From: JAAKFL01 sp964629645
GTDB lineage: Bacteria; Chlamydiota; Chlamydiia; Chlamydiales; SLFE01
NCBI GenBank assembly: GCA_964629645.1
Contig: CAZVSU010000081.1
Span: 1 to 9,562, forward strand
Direction of reading: 5' to 3'
Length of the DNA: 9,562 bases
The first letter of the stretch is position 1, and the number at the start of each line of letters is the position of its first letter. The notes beneath the pieces are model-generated. The model was not told the origin of the DNA. It did no database searches and worked only from the letters and a program-made list of their open reading frames with translations. A program made the position numbers and the translations under genes. This document shows, in pieces, positions 1 through 6,059 of the stretch.

Positions 1-93
1 CTGTTCGTAAAAAAACGCCCCCAGTGCGTGGGAAGCGACAGAGGCTTGGGGGGCGGCCAGATGGGTCTTCAGCTCGGAAACCTGCGGTACCAT
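1..93 (-). CDS. Unrecognised protein, N-terminal fragment cut by the window edge
   Basis: Only the first 31 codons are inside the window, starting MVPQVSELKTHLAAPQ and running off the left end. The ATG at 93 was chosen because GGAG lies about six bases upstream. The same frame is open back to a TGA at 229-231 (76 codons) but has no ATG upstream, only a TTG at 135 without a ribosome-binding sequence. The upstream in-frame translation (LTERERRSIEDALWRCRFF) looks protein-like, so an unusual earlier start cannot be excluded. The gene lies downstream of the 130-residue repeat protein on the same strand and may be co-transcribed with it. The fragment does not resemble the start of LptB, which might have been expected after LptC- and LptA-like genes. 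Function unknown. Confidence 0.45.
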   Translation of the reverse strand, partial: MVPQVSELKTHLAAPQASVASHALGAFFYEQ

Positions 94-191
94 AAGGGCT
101 CCAATAGGACAAGGTTCAAAACGTTCAAACTGCAACCGAAAGAATCGGCATCTCCATAGGGCGTCTTCAATCGATCGCCGCTCCCGCTCTG

Positions 192-584
192 TCAGCTTTG
201 CTTTTTGTGATGCGGAGCCGGGCGCTTTTCACCATCTTTTTCACGATTCGAAAGCGTCAGTGTCGGAATCTTTGTTGCAGAATTTGAAAGCAAAGAAGCG
301 CTCCGCGCTCGGGTTCTCAGTGTCGCGTTCTCTCCAGACGAGATCGTAAATCCCAATGTTGCTTCATTAACGTGGTACCCGTTCTCTCGGATGTCATCGA
401 TGATCTCATCACTTTTCACTCCGACAGGGGGGAAGCGGCGCGTCGGTATCTCGCCCGATGAAAGCATCAATCCTAATTTGGCCTCTGCGGCCTGGGATCC
501 ATGATTTTGGACTCTTCCCGGGGAAAAACGGCTTGTCATATGGGAGCCGAAACTTATGTTAAGGGCTGGATTGACACTCGACAT
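192..584 (-). CDS. Small hypothetical protein with a degenerate internal repeat
   Basis: A 130-residue protein I do not recognise. The start is the ATG at 584, preceded by GAGGAGG five bases away; a TTG at 602 would add six residues but lies upstream of that ribosome-binding site. A short unit seems to occur three times: ALNISFGSHMTSRFSP near residues 7-22, KLGLMLSSGEIPTRRFPP near 36-53 and TLGFTISSGENATLRTRA near 75-92. Each unit is a hydrophobic strand-like stretch, then S-G/S-x, then T-x-R. The C terminus is polar and basic (EKRPAPHHKKQS). There is no signal peptide or membrane segment. It has its own promoter (621-648) and is separated from the LptA-like gene by 120 bp, so it need not belong to the lipooligosaccharide operon. 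The clear SD and promoter argue that it is real; the function is unknown. Confidence 0.6.
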   Translation of the reverse strand: MSSVNPALNISFGSHMTSRFSPGRVQNHGSQAAEAKLGLMLSSGEIPTRRFPPVGVKSDEIIDDIRENGYHVNEATLGFTISSGENATLRTRARSASLLSNSATKIPTLTLSNREKDGEKRPAPHHKKQS

Positions 585-620
585 TTTGTCCTCCTCGATC
601 AATGGTTATGTGTAAATGGG

Positions 621-648
621 ATCATAAAGAAGGCGGTGTTTATTTCAA
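621..648 (-). promoter_or_regulatory. Predicted sigma-70-type promoter for the 130-residue repeat protein
   Basis: On the minus strand, TTGAAA (643-648) is separated by 16 bp from TATGAT (621-626). Each box differs from consensus at one base. The start codon lies about 35 bp downstream, giving a short leader that contains the strong SD. Confidence 0.6.
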
Positions 649-704
649 CCATTAATGCGCTGGGCAGAGCCTCCGCTGACGCCCCTTATCATGAGCGGGC
701 GCAC

Positions 705-2063
705 TCAGAGGCCGGAAGACTGAAACAATGGGATGAGGTCATTCAAGAGAGTCACTTCGTCGCGGGTCAAGTTCATCCGGACATTTCCCTTGCCCTGCAC
801 CTCCCAGCTGCGATTTTGTTTCAACGCAATCACAAGTCCCGGTGCACTGACGCGAATGCCTTTTGTTTTGTCGTAATACAGAACCCGATTCCCTTTATGG
901 GATTGAAGGGACATGCGCGCCATCTTCGGCGAGTACTTGACATAATCGGCGATGGCGTATTGTTCAAACATATTCTGCAAATGAGTGTCGGGAAGAGTGC
1001 GGTTCAACATTCTGACGTTGCCTTTCATATGGACAGTTTCTGCTTTAAGTCCTTGAGGACCATTTGTGAACTCAACATAGAACTGGTCGGCATAAATCTT
1101 TCCCATCGGATCGTCGAAGTAAGACTGCTTAGATAAGAGAGTGGTGTTATTTTCCGCTTTGGGACTGCTTAAGAGCATCTTTTTCTCAAGGAAATGGACC
1201 CCCATCGTTCCAAAACAACCGAGTCCCTTTTCACCGTCGGCCGATGTGAAGTGAATGTCTCCTTTTGCCGTCATCTCCCGAAGGGGGGCACTCACAGAAA
1301 AGCTTTCCCGGTCGATATTCAATATGCCGACAACAGAAAGAGACCCCGCCTCTTCATCGGTGATCGTTGTGGAGCCATCAAACTGGATCCGATTCTTTTC
1401 AGGAAGCCACATCATATGGTCCGATGTGATGGTCACTTCCCTCAGCTGTCCTATAGATGTGATCGATCCCCTGGCCCCCCACCCCTCGACTCTTCTCGAT
1501 TTGGGATAAAATTTCATTGTCACCGCTTCAATAAGGTCGCCGTTTTTGTGCTCCACCCTCGCAAAAGGGCCCTCTTCTTCCCCTTCCAGCGTCAATTCTC
1601 CCGATTTCACAATTTGAGCGAGCGATTCCTTTCGTTCATTGCGAAAAAAAGCCCTTTCCCCATAGGCAGTAAAGTCATCGTCGTAAAGGATCACCACATC
1701 CCCTTCAGCGGTCACATCGACATGCTCTGTCCCATCCTGATCGGTTTCAATGGCCGCCATTAAGACCCGCCCTTTGACGACAATCGGCTTCGACTCGCCG
1801 GCAGCATCCTCAAAAAAGCCGGTATAAATGACAAGCTCGTCTCCTTCACCGCTCGATAACACGCCGTGAAAAGAATCCAAATTGATCAGGGCCTGCCGGC
1901 TCATTAATTTCGATCCCTCTTTAAAGGTGATCACAACATCTTCGGCCTTTAAAATATTGTCTCGGCTATCAAAATCAAGCATTCGAGCGTCAATCGTATA
2001 AGCCGGATCTTCTGCCGCTAGCGAAGAGAAAAGACAAACAAGACCGATTAAGATACGGATCAT
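705..2063 (-). CDS. Large LptA/OstA-like periplasmic protein
   Basis: A 452-residue protein starting with a typical signal peptide (MIRILIGLVCLFSSLAA, probable cleavage near residue 17). The rest is a long series of beta-strand stretches with the OstA/LptA signature of alternating G-N-V / D-x-V turns, for example VHMKGNVRM (344-352), IADYVKYSP (371-379) and VQGKGNVRM (422-430). In known systems LptA forms the beta-jellyroll bridge that carries lipopolysaccharide across the periplasm. E. coli LptA is about 185 residues, so this protein is more than twice as long and probably stacks several jellyroll units in one chain. The start codon overlaps the stop of the LptC-like gene (ATGA), indicating translational coupling, and a G-rich SD precedes it. 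Family membership is fairly secure. Calling it the functional LptA is inference from the LptC-like and kdsA neighbours. Confidence 0.75.
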   Translation of the reverse strand: MIRILIGLVCLFSSLAAEDPAYTIDARMLDFDSRDNILKAEDVVITFKEGSKLMSRQALINLDSFHGVLSSGEGDELVIYTGFFEDAAGESKPIVVKGRVLMAAIETDQDGTEHVDVTAEGDVVILYDDDFTAYGERAFFRNERKESLAQIVKSGELTLEGEEEGPFARVEHKNGDLIEAVTMKFYPKSRRVEGWGARGSITSIGQLREVTITSDHMMWLPEKNRIQFDGSTTITDEEAGSLSVVGILNIDRESFSVSAPLREMTAKGDIHFTSADGEKGLGCFGTMGVHFLEKKMLLSSPKAENNTTLLSKQSYFDDPMGKIYADQFYVEFTNGPQGLKAETVHMKGNVRMLNRTLPDTHLQNMFEQYAIADYVKYSPKMARMSLQSHKGNRVLYYDKTKGIRVSAPGLVIALKQNRSWEVQGKGNVRMNLTRDEVTLLNDLIPLFQSSGL

Positions 2064-2659
2064 TCCACCCCCTTCGGCGCGTAGATGGTCGCCTTGAGAT
2101 TTTGCGCCCTGAATTGAAACCCACGCCCAAAATGAAGGTCGGCACGCCTTGCCACCCCTTTCATCCCCGTCTCGATATCCGGCGCGTTTTCAACGAGCGT
2201 CGTTCCGGGAATTTGATGACGAGACATATAGACCCGGTCTGCGATGAGCTGTTGCCTTTGATAGGAAAACTGCCCCGAAACCGCATGAAAATGGCGCACC
2301 GTCTGGATCCAATCGTCTTCCTTCCGGGTCATATTTTCCTGCATGGCGCCGTGAAACTTTTTCAGATTTTCCACAACTTCAGCGTCCCCATTGACGTTGG
2401 TGAGCGTAATTTCTGAAAGGGGACACGTTAAAGTGGCCTTAAGACGCTCGCCGTTTTTCATCGAGTAAAGATCTTTTCGCACCCCTTTGCGGTACTGACG
2501 GTGCGTTGAGACCAGCTCTTGCTGCTCCTGCATTTCACTCGACAAAAGCCGATAGCGGGCCTCGGCGCTTGCGCTCGGATAAAGCATCCAAATCGTAGCA
2601 AGGAGCATCAAACCAAAAAAGGCGGCCGTTGCCGCCGCGCAGCCCGAACGAGAGGTCAT
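2060..2659 (-). CDS. LptC-like inner-membrane-anchored protein
   Basis: A 199-residue protein with one N-terminal membrane segment (about residues 9-27, TAAFFGLMLLATIWMLY) and a periplasmic remainder. It has two marks of the LptC/OstA fold: K-G-V-R-K-D-L-Y-S-M-K-N-G-E-R-L near residues 58-73, and A-D-x-H-F-G-R-G-F-Q-F-R-A-Q-N-L-K-A-T near 173-191. Length and topology match LptC (about 190 residues), which takes lipopolysaccharide from the LptBFG transporter and passes it to LptA. I chose the ATG at 2659, which shares its A with the kdsA stop (TGATG). TTG codons at 2662 and 2668 are possible alternatives. The gene is coupled to kdsA upstream and, through an ATGA overlap, to the LptA-like gene downstream. 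Sequence divergence from model LptC is large, so the family call is moderate. Confidence 0.65.
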   Translation of the reverse strand: MTSRSGCAAATAAFFGLMLLATIWMLYPSASAEARYRLLSSEMQEQQELVSTHRQYRKGVRKDLYSMKNGERLKATLTCPLSEITLTNVNGDAEVVENLKKFHGAMQENMTRKEDDWIQTVRHFHAVSGQFSYQRQQLIADRVYMSRHQIPGTTLVENAPDIETGMKGVARRADLHFGRGFQFRAQNLKATIYAPKGVE

Positions 2660-3486
2660 CAAAACCAATCCTCTTGGATCCGCTCGTAGAGCCTTTTCAA
2701 CTTGGGAAGAGCCACTTCAAGCTGATCAAAAGAGAGCATAGAGGCCGCATCGCTTTTTCCCTCGCTTGGTGTGTCGTGCGACTCCATAAAAAGCGCGCAG
2801 GCCCCAGCCGCGAGCGCCGCTCTTGAAAGGGGGATAATGAATTCTCTTTGTCCTCCCGAGCTCTGTCCTTGACCTCCCGGCAGTTGAACAGAATGGGTCG
2901 CGTCATAACAGACCGGAAAACCAAAATCAGACATCACCGGAATCGCGCGCATGTCGCTGACGAGGTTGTGATAGCCAAACGTCGTGCCTCTATCGACAAG
3001 AATGATCTGGGCGTGGTTTTGGCTGACGATCTTTTCCACAACGTTTTTCATCTCCCAAGGGGACATGAACTGCCCCTTTTTCACAGAGATCGGCTTGCCC
3101 GTTTTCGCCGCAGCCACCAAAAGGTCGGTCTGCCGGCAAAGAAAGGCAGGAATCTGAACCATGTCGCAGACAGCCCCGGCTCTTGTCGCCTCTTCAGGGG
3201 AATGGACATCGGTCACGACAGGAAGATCAAGCTCCCGCTGAACTCTTTGCAAGATGCGGAGCCCCTCTTCTAAGCCGGGACCCCGGTAGGAGTCGATCGA
3301 AGAGCGGTTCGCTTTGTCGTAACTTGATTTAAAAATGAACTGGACGCCGCTTCCCTCAAAAATTTCCTTCAACATCCCGGCAGACCTGAGGCAGTGCTCC
3401 TCGCTTTCAATCACACAGGGCCCGCTGATGATGGTCAGCGGCTCGCCCATTCCAATCGAGAAATCTTTGACTTGTACCGTTTCCAT
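2659..3486 (-). CDS. kdsA: 3-deoxy-D-manno-octulosonate 8-phosphate synthase (KdsA), metal-dependent class
   Basis: Condenses phosphoenolpyruvate with arabinose 5-phosphate to KDO 8-phosphate, the precursor of the KDO sugars of lipooligosaccharide; cytoplasmic. The 275-residue protein shows the family motifs in order: SGPC (21-24), DKANRSS (57-63), VTDVH (91-95), PAFLCRQTDLL (113-123), VKKGQF (135-140), DRGTTFGYHNLV (165-176), DATHSVQLPGG (195-205) and FMESHD (233-238). Cys24, His198, Glu235 and Asp246 match the four metal ligands of the Aquifex-type (class II) enzyme. E. coli KdsA has Asn in place of the cysteine and needs no metal. The ATG at 3486 was chosen because AAAGAGG lies five bases upstream. 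An ATG at 3507 has no SD and overlaps the predicted -10 box. It is the first gene of the coupled kdsA / LptC-like / LptA-like operon. Confidence 0.96.
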   Translation of the reverse strand: METVQVKDFSIGMGEPLTIISGPCVIESEEHCLRSAGMLKEIFEGSGVQFIFKSSYDKANRSSIDSYRGPGLEEGLRILQRVQRELDLPVVTDVHSPEEATRAGAVCDMVQIPAFLCRQTDLLVAAAKTGKPISVKKGQFMSPWEMKNVVEKIVSQNHAQIILVDRGTTFGYHNLVSDMRAIPVMSDFGFPVCYDATHSVQLPGGQGQSSGGQREFIIPLSRAALAAGACALFMESHDTPSEGKSDAASMLSFDQLEVALPKLKRLYERIQEDWF

Positions 3487-3505
3487 AGCGCCTCTTTTTG
3501 GCACC

Positions 3506-3534
3506 ATTATGACGCGGGGCCGAGATTTTGAAAA
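3506..3534 (-). promoter_or_regulatory. kdsA: Predicted kdsA operon promoter
   Basis: On the minus strand, TTTTCA (3529-3534) is followed after 17 bp by CATAAT (3506-3511), about 20 bp before the chosen kdsA ATG. The -10 matches five of six consensus bases and the -35 four of six. It lies back-to-back with the tRNA-Arg promoter. Confidence 0.45.
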
Positions 3535-3556
3535 GGGTCCCGTCGCGTGAAATCCC

Positions 3557-3585
3557 TTGAATTTTAGGAGAAAGCCGTCTAAACT
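3557..3585 (+). promoter_or_regulatory. Predicted tRNA-Arg promoter
   Basis: TTGAAT (3557-3562), a 17 bp spacer, then TAAACT (3580-3585). Each box matches four of six consensus bases. The first tRNA base is 10 bp beyond the -10, which leaves only a very short 5' leader to trim. Confidence 0.5.
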
Positions 3586-3595
3586 AGTGTTTTTT

Positions 3596-3668
3596 GGACT
3601 GATAGCTCAGTGGATAGAGCATCCGCCTTCTAAGCGGAGGGTCGCAGGTTCGAATCCTGCTCGGTCCG
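3596..3668 (+). tRNA. tRNA-Arg (anticodon UCU, reads AGA/AGG)
   Basis: A full cloverleaf of 73 nt can be drawn. The acceptor stem pairs GGACTGA with TCGGTCC, with one G-T pair. The D stem is GCTC/GAGC, and the anticodon stem is TCCGC/GCGGA around loop CTTCTAA, giving anticodon TCT. The variable loop is GGGTC, and the T arm is GCAGG-TTCGAAT-CCTGC. The discriminator base is G at 3668. The 3' CCA is not encoded. It lies alone between kdsA (divergent) and khpA (convergent), with a promoter upstream and a terminator downstream. Confidence 0.97.
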
Positions 3669-3676
3669 ACCCCATG

Positions 3677-3708
3677 AAAAAAGCGCTCTCTAAGAGCGCT
3701 TTTTTTTT
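3677..3708. terminator. Bidirectional intrinsic terminator between tRNA-Arg and khpA
   Basis: AGCGCTCT (3682-3689) pairs perfectly with AGAGCGCT (3693-3700) across a 3-base loop. The stem is flanked by an A-run on the left and eight or more T on the right. Read on plus it ends the tRNA transcript; read on minus, the A-run becomes the U-tract just past the khpA stop. Confidence 0.9.
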
Positions 3709-3713
3709 CGCAA

Positions 3714-3965
3714 CTATTCGACCCTTGTGCCGTCTTCTTCAATAATTTCAAGATTGACGCGAATGCCGTTGCGGCTGGCAACTGACATAAGAAGTGTGCG
3801 GATGGCGTTGATCGTTTTTCCTTTCTTGCCGATGATCTTGCCGATATCCGATTTTTCGACCGAAAGCTCAATGATCAAGGTCTGCGTTCCACCGATCTCG
3901 TTGATTTTGACTTTTTCAGGGTGATCGACCAAGTTTTTGACAATATACGCAACAAATTCTTTCAT
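3714..3965 (-). CDS. khpA: KhpA-type single KH-domain RNA-binding protein
   Basis: An 83-residue protein that is almost entirely one KH domain. The invariant GxxG loop is GKKG at residues 46-49 within SDIGKIIGKKGKTINAIRTL. It is followed by helix and strand sequence ending IRVNLEIIEEDGTRVE. Length and the N-terminal pattern (MKEFVAYIVKNLVDHPEKV) match the KhpA/YlqC family, small RNA chaperones that in Gram-positive bacteria pair with KhpB; no KhpB is visible here. The start ATG at 3965 has AAGGA about seven bases upstream. A separate promoter (4036-4064) and the terminator just past the stop make it an independent unit downstream of dtd. The family is certain; the RNA targets are unknown. Confidence 0.93.
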   Translation of the reverse strand: MKEFVAYIVKNLVDHPEKVKINEIGGTQTLIIELSVEKSDIGKIIGKKGKTINAIRTLLMSVASRNGIRVNLEIIEEDGTRVE

Positions 3966-4035
3966 TTTCCGTTCCTTAAATAGAGTTCTTTAGATATCTT
4001 TTCCGCTGCCTTTCCAATACTGTGTGGCAGCTTCC

Positions 4036-4064
4036 CGTATAGCGCGTTTTGAATAATGATTCAA
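4036..4064 (-). promoter_or_regulatory. khpA: Predicted khpA promoter with an inverted repeat over the -35
   Basis: On the minus strand, TTGAAT (4059-4064), 17 bp, then TATACG (4036-4041). The -35 is one arm of a perfect inverted repeat, TTGAAT-CATT-ATTCAA (4049-4064). In the leader, GCTGCC (4026-4031) can pair with GGCAGC (4005-4010), forming a hairpin upstream of the khpA SD. Confidence 0.45.
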
Positions 4065-4073
4065 CCTCTGCAG

Positions 4074-4520
4074 TTAAAATTTTAGATCGTCAATCCAGAG
4101 CGTGACAGGGCCGTCGTTAACCAGAGCAACCTCCATCGAGGCGGCAAATTGTCCTGTTTGAACCGGGCTATACCGCTCCTTTAGCCGCGCGACAAAAGCG
4201 TCGTATAAAGCCTCCGCTTCCTCGCCGCTAAGAGCCTCGGTAAACGAGGGGCGGCGTCCACTCATGCAGTCGCCATACAGCGTGAACTGGCTGACAATAA
4301 GAAGACCCCCTTCCACATCCTGGACACTCAAATTCATCTTCCCCGCCTCGTCTGTGAACACACGAAGGCCGAGCAGCTTATTGATCATCCAAGGAATCTG
4401 AGCCGCCGAATCCCCCTTTTTCAAACCCAAAAAAACAAGCAGCCCGGCCTCAATGCTTCCGACAACAGACTGCTCCACAGAAACAGAGGCCTGCTTCACT
4501 CTTTGCACAAGGGCTCTCAT
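4074..4520 (-). CDS. dtd: D-aminoacyl-tRNA deacylase (DTD)
   Basis: Hydrolyses D-amino acids from mischarged tRNAs, keeping them out of translation; cytoplasmic homodimer. The 148-residue length is normal for the family. The two diagnostic motifs are present: SQFTLYGD beginning at residue 77 (active-site face) and NDGPVT at 135-140, whose Gly-Pro forms the cross-subunit chiral selectivity filter. The N terminus MRALVQRVKQASVSV and the GKMNLSV segment (60-66) are also typical. The start overlaps the rluD stop as ATGA, and no SD is visible upstream, so translation probably depends on reinitiation after rluD. Confidence 0.96.
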   Translation of the reverse strand: MRALVQRVKQASVSVEQSVVGSIEAGLLVFLGLKKGDSAAQIPWMINKLLGLRVFTDEAGKMNLSVQDVEGGLLIVSQFTLYGDCMSGRRPSFTEALSGEEAEALYDAFVARLKERYSPVQTGQFAASMEVALVNDGPVTLWIDDLKF

Positions 4521-5437
4521 AGACGTTTTTTTGTTAACTTTTGAATCACGCGCTCCATATCATCGGGGATGGGCGCAGTGAATGTCAAGGCTTCCTTTGA
4601 GACAGGGTGGGTAAGCTGAAGCGTTTCGGCGTGCAGCAGCTGCCTTTTGACGCCAAACTTGTCATTGAGGGCCGGCCGGCCATAAACGCTGTCCCCTAAA
4701 ATGGGGTGGCCGATATGGCTCAGATGAACCCGTATCTGATGGGTCCGGCCGGTCAAGATCTTGACCTGCACAAGAGCCAGTTGATGATTAAAAGCGAGCG
4801 TTTCGTATTCGCTAATGGCCTCTTTTCCCGTTTCGACAACAGCCATGGTTTTCCGATTGACGGGGTGACGCCCTATCGGCGCTTTCACTGTCCCTATACC
4901 CGGATGGCCGAGACAGAGAGCCAAGTACCGCTTGGAGACCGACCGAGAAGAAAATTGGGCCACCAAGTCAGCTTGAGCTCGGAGGTTTTTGGCCGCGACT
5001 AATACTCCGGACGTCTCCTTGTCGAGGCGATGGACGATACCTGGCCTGACATCTTCCGGCTCCGGGGAAAGCGTGCGACAGTGGTGCAAAAGGGCGTTGA
5101 CAAAGGTTCCCGACCAAACGCCGGGGGCGGGATGGACAATCATACCCGCCGATTTATTGATCACGATAAGGTCGTCATCTTCAAAAAGAATCTCGAGCGG
5201 AATCGGCTCCGGCGCAATTTCCGATTGCGGCGACAGAGCGAAGTTCACCTCGATTTCATCCCCTGCTTTTGGCGCCGCTCTCTTTTTGACTTGTCGGCCG
5301 TTGAGCAGCACAAGACCTGCATCGATAAGGGTTTGGAAATAAGTTCTCGAATAGTGATTGACGAAGCGTTCGGACAAGACTTTGTCAAGACGCGTCCCCG
5401 ATTCTTCGGGCGTCACAAAAATGGTCTCTTGGTTCAT
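4517..5437 (-). CDS. rluD: RluD-type 23S rRNA pseudouridine synthase
   Basis: A 306-residue RluA-family pseudouridine synthase. An N-terminal S4 RNA-binding domain spans roughly residues 13-65 (TRLDKVLSERFVNHYSRTYF onward). The catalytic domain follows, with the family signature GIVHRLDKETSG at 133-144; the catalytic aspartate is Asp139. Further conserved segments are VINKSAGMIVHP (92-103), LTGRTHQIRVHL (228-239) and GHPILGDSVYG (243-253). The S4 domain and full length favour RluD, which modifies the 1911-1917 region of 23S rRNA helix 69, over RluC; this is inference. The start overlaps the previous gene's stop by ATGA and lacks an SD, so it is probably translationally coupled. Confidence 0.92.
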   Translation of the reverse strand: MNQETIFVTPEESGTRLDKVLSERFVNHYSRTYFQTLIDAGLVLLNGRQVKKRAAPKAGDEIEVNFALSPQSEIAPEPIPLEILFEDDDLIVINKSAGMIVHPAPGVWSGTFVNALLHHCRTLSPEPEDVRPGIVHRLDKETSGVLVAAKNLRAQADLVAQFSSRSVSKRYLALCLGHPGIGTVKAPIGRHPVNRKTMAVVETGKEAISEYETLAFNHQLALVQVKILTGRTHQIRVHLSHIGHPILGDSVYGRPALNDKFGVKRQLLHAETLQLTHPVSKEALTFTAPIPDDMERVIQKLTKKRL

Positions 5438-5724
5438 GGAGGTGTGACAGGAAAAAGTGTCAGCGGAGGCCAGTTGACATCCGGCGCCAGCTTGCCGAGG
5501 AAACTCAAGATGTTCGCTTCAATTTGCAGCATCTGCTCAAGATCCACTTTAGGGCCGCAGTATTTACCGATGTATCGTTTGTTTTCAAAGACAATATCGT
5601 TCAATCGGCCTTCAGAGGCCCCGATATATAAATCCCGCTTAGACGCGGGATAAGAGTCGATCACAGCTTGAAGCTGTGAACGAATGGGCAAACCGATAAA
5701 AAGCTCAAATTTAGGTGGCGTCAT
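5434..5724 (-). CDS. Small hypothetical protein coupled to rluD
   Basis: A 96-residue protein, no family recognised. It begins MTPPKFELFIGLPIRSQLQAV, has a middle section rich in charged and aromatic residues (DIVFENKRYIGKYCGPK), a helix-forming segment (DLEQMLQIEANILSFLGKL) and a proline-rich end. It contains no signal peptide or membrane span, so it is probably a soluble cytoplasmic protein. It begins two bases after the stop of the upstream gene and its TGA overlaps the rluD start, so it sits in the middle of a tight operon. The nearest SD-like sequence (GGGAG) is about 15 bases upstream, too far to be ideal. Tight packing and protein-like composition support a real gene; a tie to rRNA or tRNA handling is guilt by association only. 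Confidence 0.75.
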   Translation of the reverse strand: MTPPKFELFIGLPIRSQLQAVIDSYPASKRDLYIGASEGRLNDIVFENKRYIGKYCGPKVDLEQMLQIEANILSFLGKLAPDVNWPPLTLFPVTPP

Positions 5725-5726
5725 CG

Positions 5727-5987
5727 CTATTTGTTTTGCTCCCTTGCTTTGCGTTGAATTTCTTCCAAACGTTTCTGAGACCTCTTGACCTGCCTTAGAA
5801 TCGTCATAGCGATACTTTTCATCGTTTCTTGATACAATTCAGGAGATTGCGTCTTCAAATCGGCCATATTTCTGATCGTTGTGGCAGCAGATGGGCCCGA
5901 ACCCGTCGTCTGACCTGTTTTAGCCGCCTGCTCAGCCGCAGCAGCCTCTTGAGCTTTGGGACCCATAGCGGAAGGATCAACTGTCAT
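5727..5987 (-). CDS. Small Ala-rich hypothetical protein, first gene of the rluD-dtd operon
   Basis: An 86-residue protein I do not recognise. The ATG at 5987 was chosen because AGGTGG lies five bases upstream; a GTG at 5996 overlaps that SD. The N-terminal half is low complexity (GPKAQEAAAAEQAAKTGQTT). The C-terminal half is a charged amphipathic helix (ETMKSIAMTILRQVKRSQKR onward, to the end) that could be a short coiled coil or nucleic-acid-binding helix. There is no membrane segment. The promoter at 6031-6059 reads directly into it. It is the leading gene of the four-gene unit with the 96-residue gene, rluD and dtd. Confidence 0.75.
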   Translation of the reverse strand: MTVDPSAMGPKAQEAAAAEQAAKTGQTTGSGPSAATTIRNMADLKTQSPELYQETMKSIAMTILRQVKRSQKRLEEIQRKAREQNK

Positions 5988-6030
5988 AAAAACCACCTAT
6001 TAACACGTAAATTACTGTTCTTACTCTATA

Positions 6031-6059
6031 ATTATAACAAAATTTTATTAGAACCTCAA
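6031..6059 (-). promoter_or_regulatory. Strong predicted promoter for the 86-aa / 96-aa / rluD / dtd operon
   Basis: On the minus strand, TTGAGG (6054-6059), exactly 17 bp, then perfect TATAAT (6031-6036), in an AT-rich setting. The start codon is about 43 bp beyond the -10. It is the best sigma-70 match in the window. Confidence 0.7.

Noticed and set aside
660..708. Rho-independent terminator after the LptA-like gene
   Set aside because: GC-rich inverted repeats (GCCTC/GAGGC and GCGCCC/GGGCGT) can pair on the minus strand, but no T-tract follows and the loops are irregular, so support is too weak.
501..1763. Plus-strand open frames of 211 and 189 codons opposite the LptA-like gene
   Set aside because: They lie antisense to a well-supported signal-peptide OstA-family gene. 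Their translations are rich in Arg, His and Cys with no family pattern, and neither has a convincing SD.
2031..2036. Lipobox (G-L-V-C) at the start of the LptA-like protein
   Set aside because: Cys10 would leave almost no hydrophobic core, and a normal cleavage site after SLAA fits better.
3557..3871. Short open frames on both strands across the tRNA-Arg gene and the start of khpA
   Set aside because: The cloverleaf and terminator explain this DNA; the peptides are translations of the tRNA and hairpin.
4989..5653. Plus-strand open frames of 117 and 207 codons opposite rluD
   Set aside because: They are mirror frames of the conserved rluD coding sequence, with Arg-rich unstructured translations.
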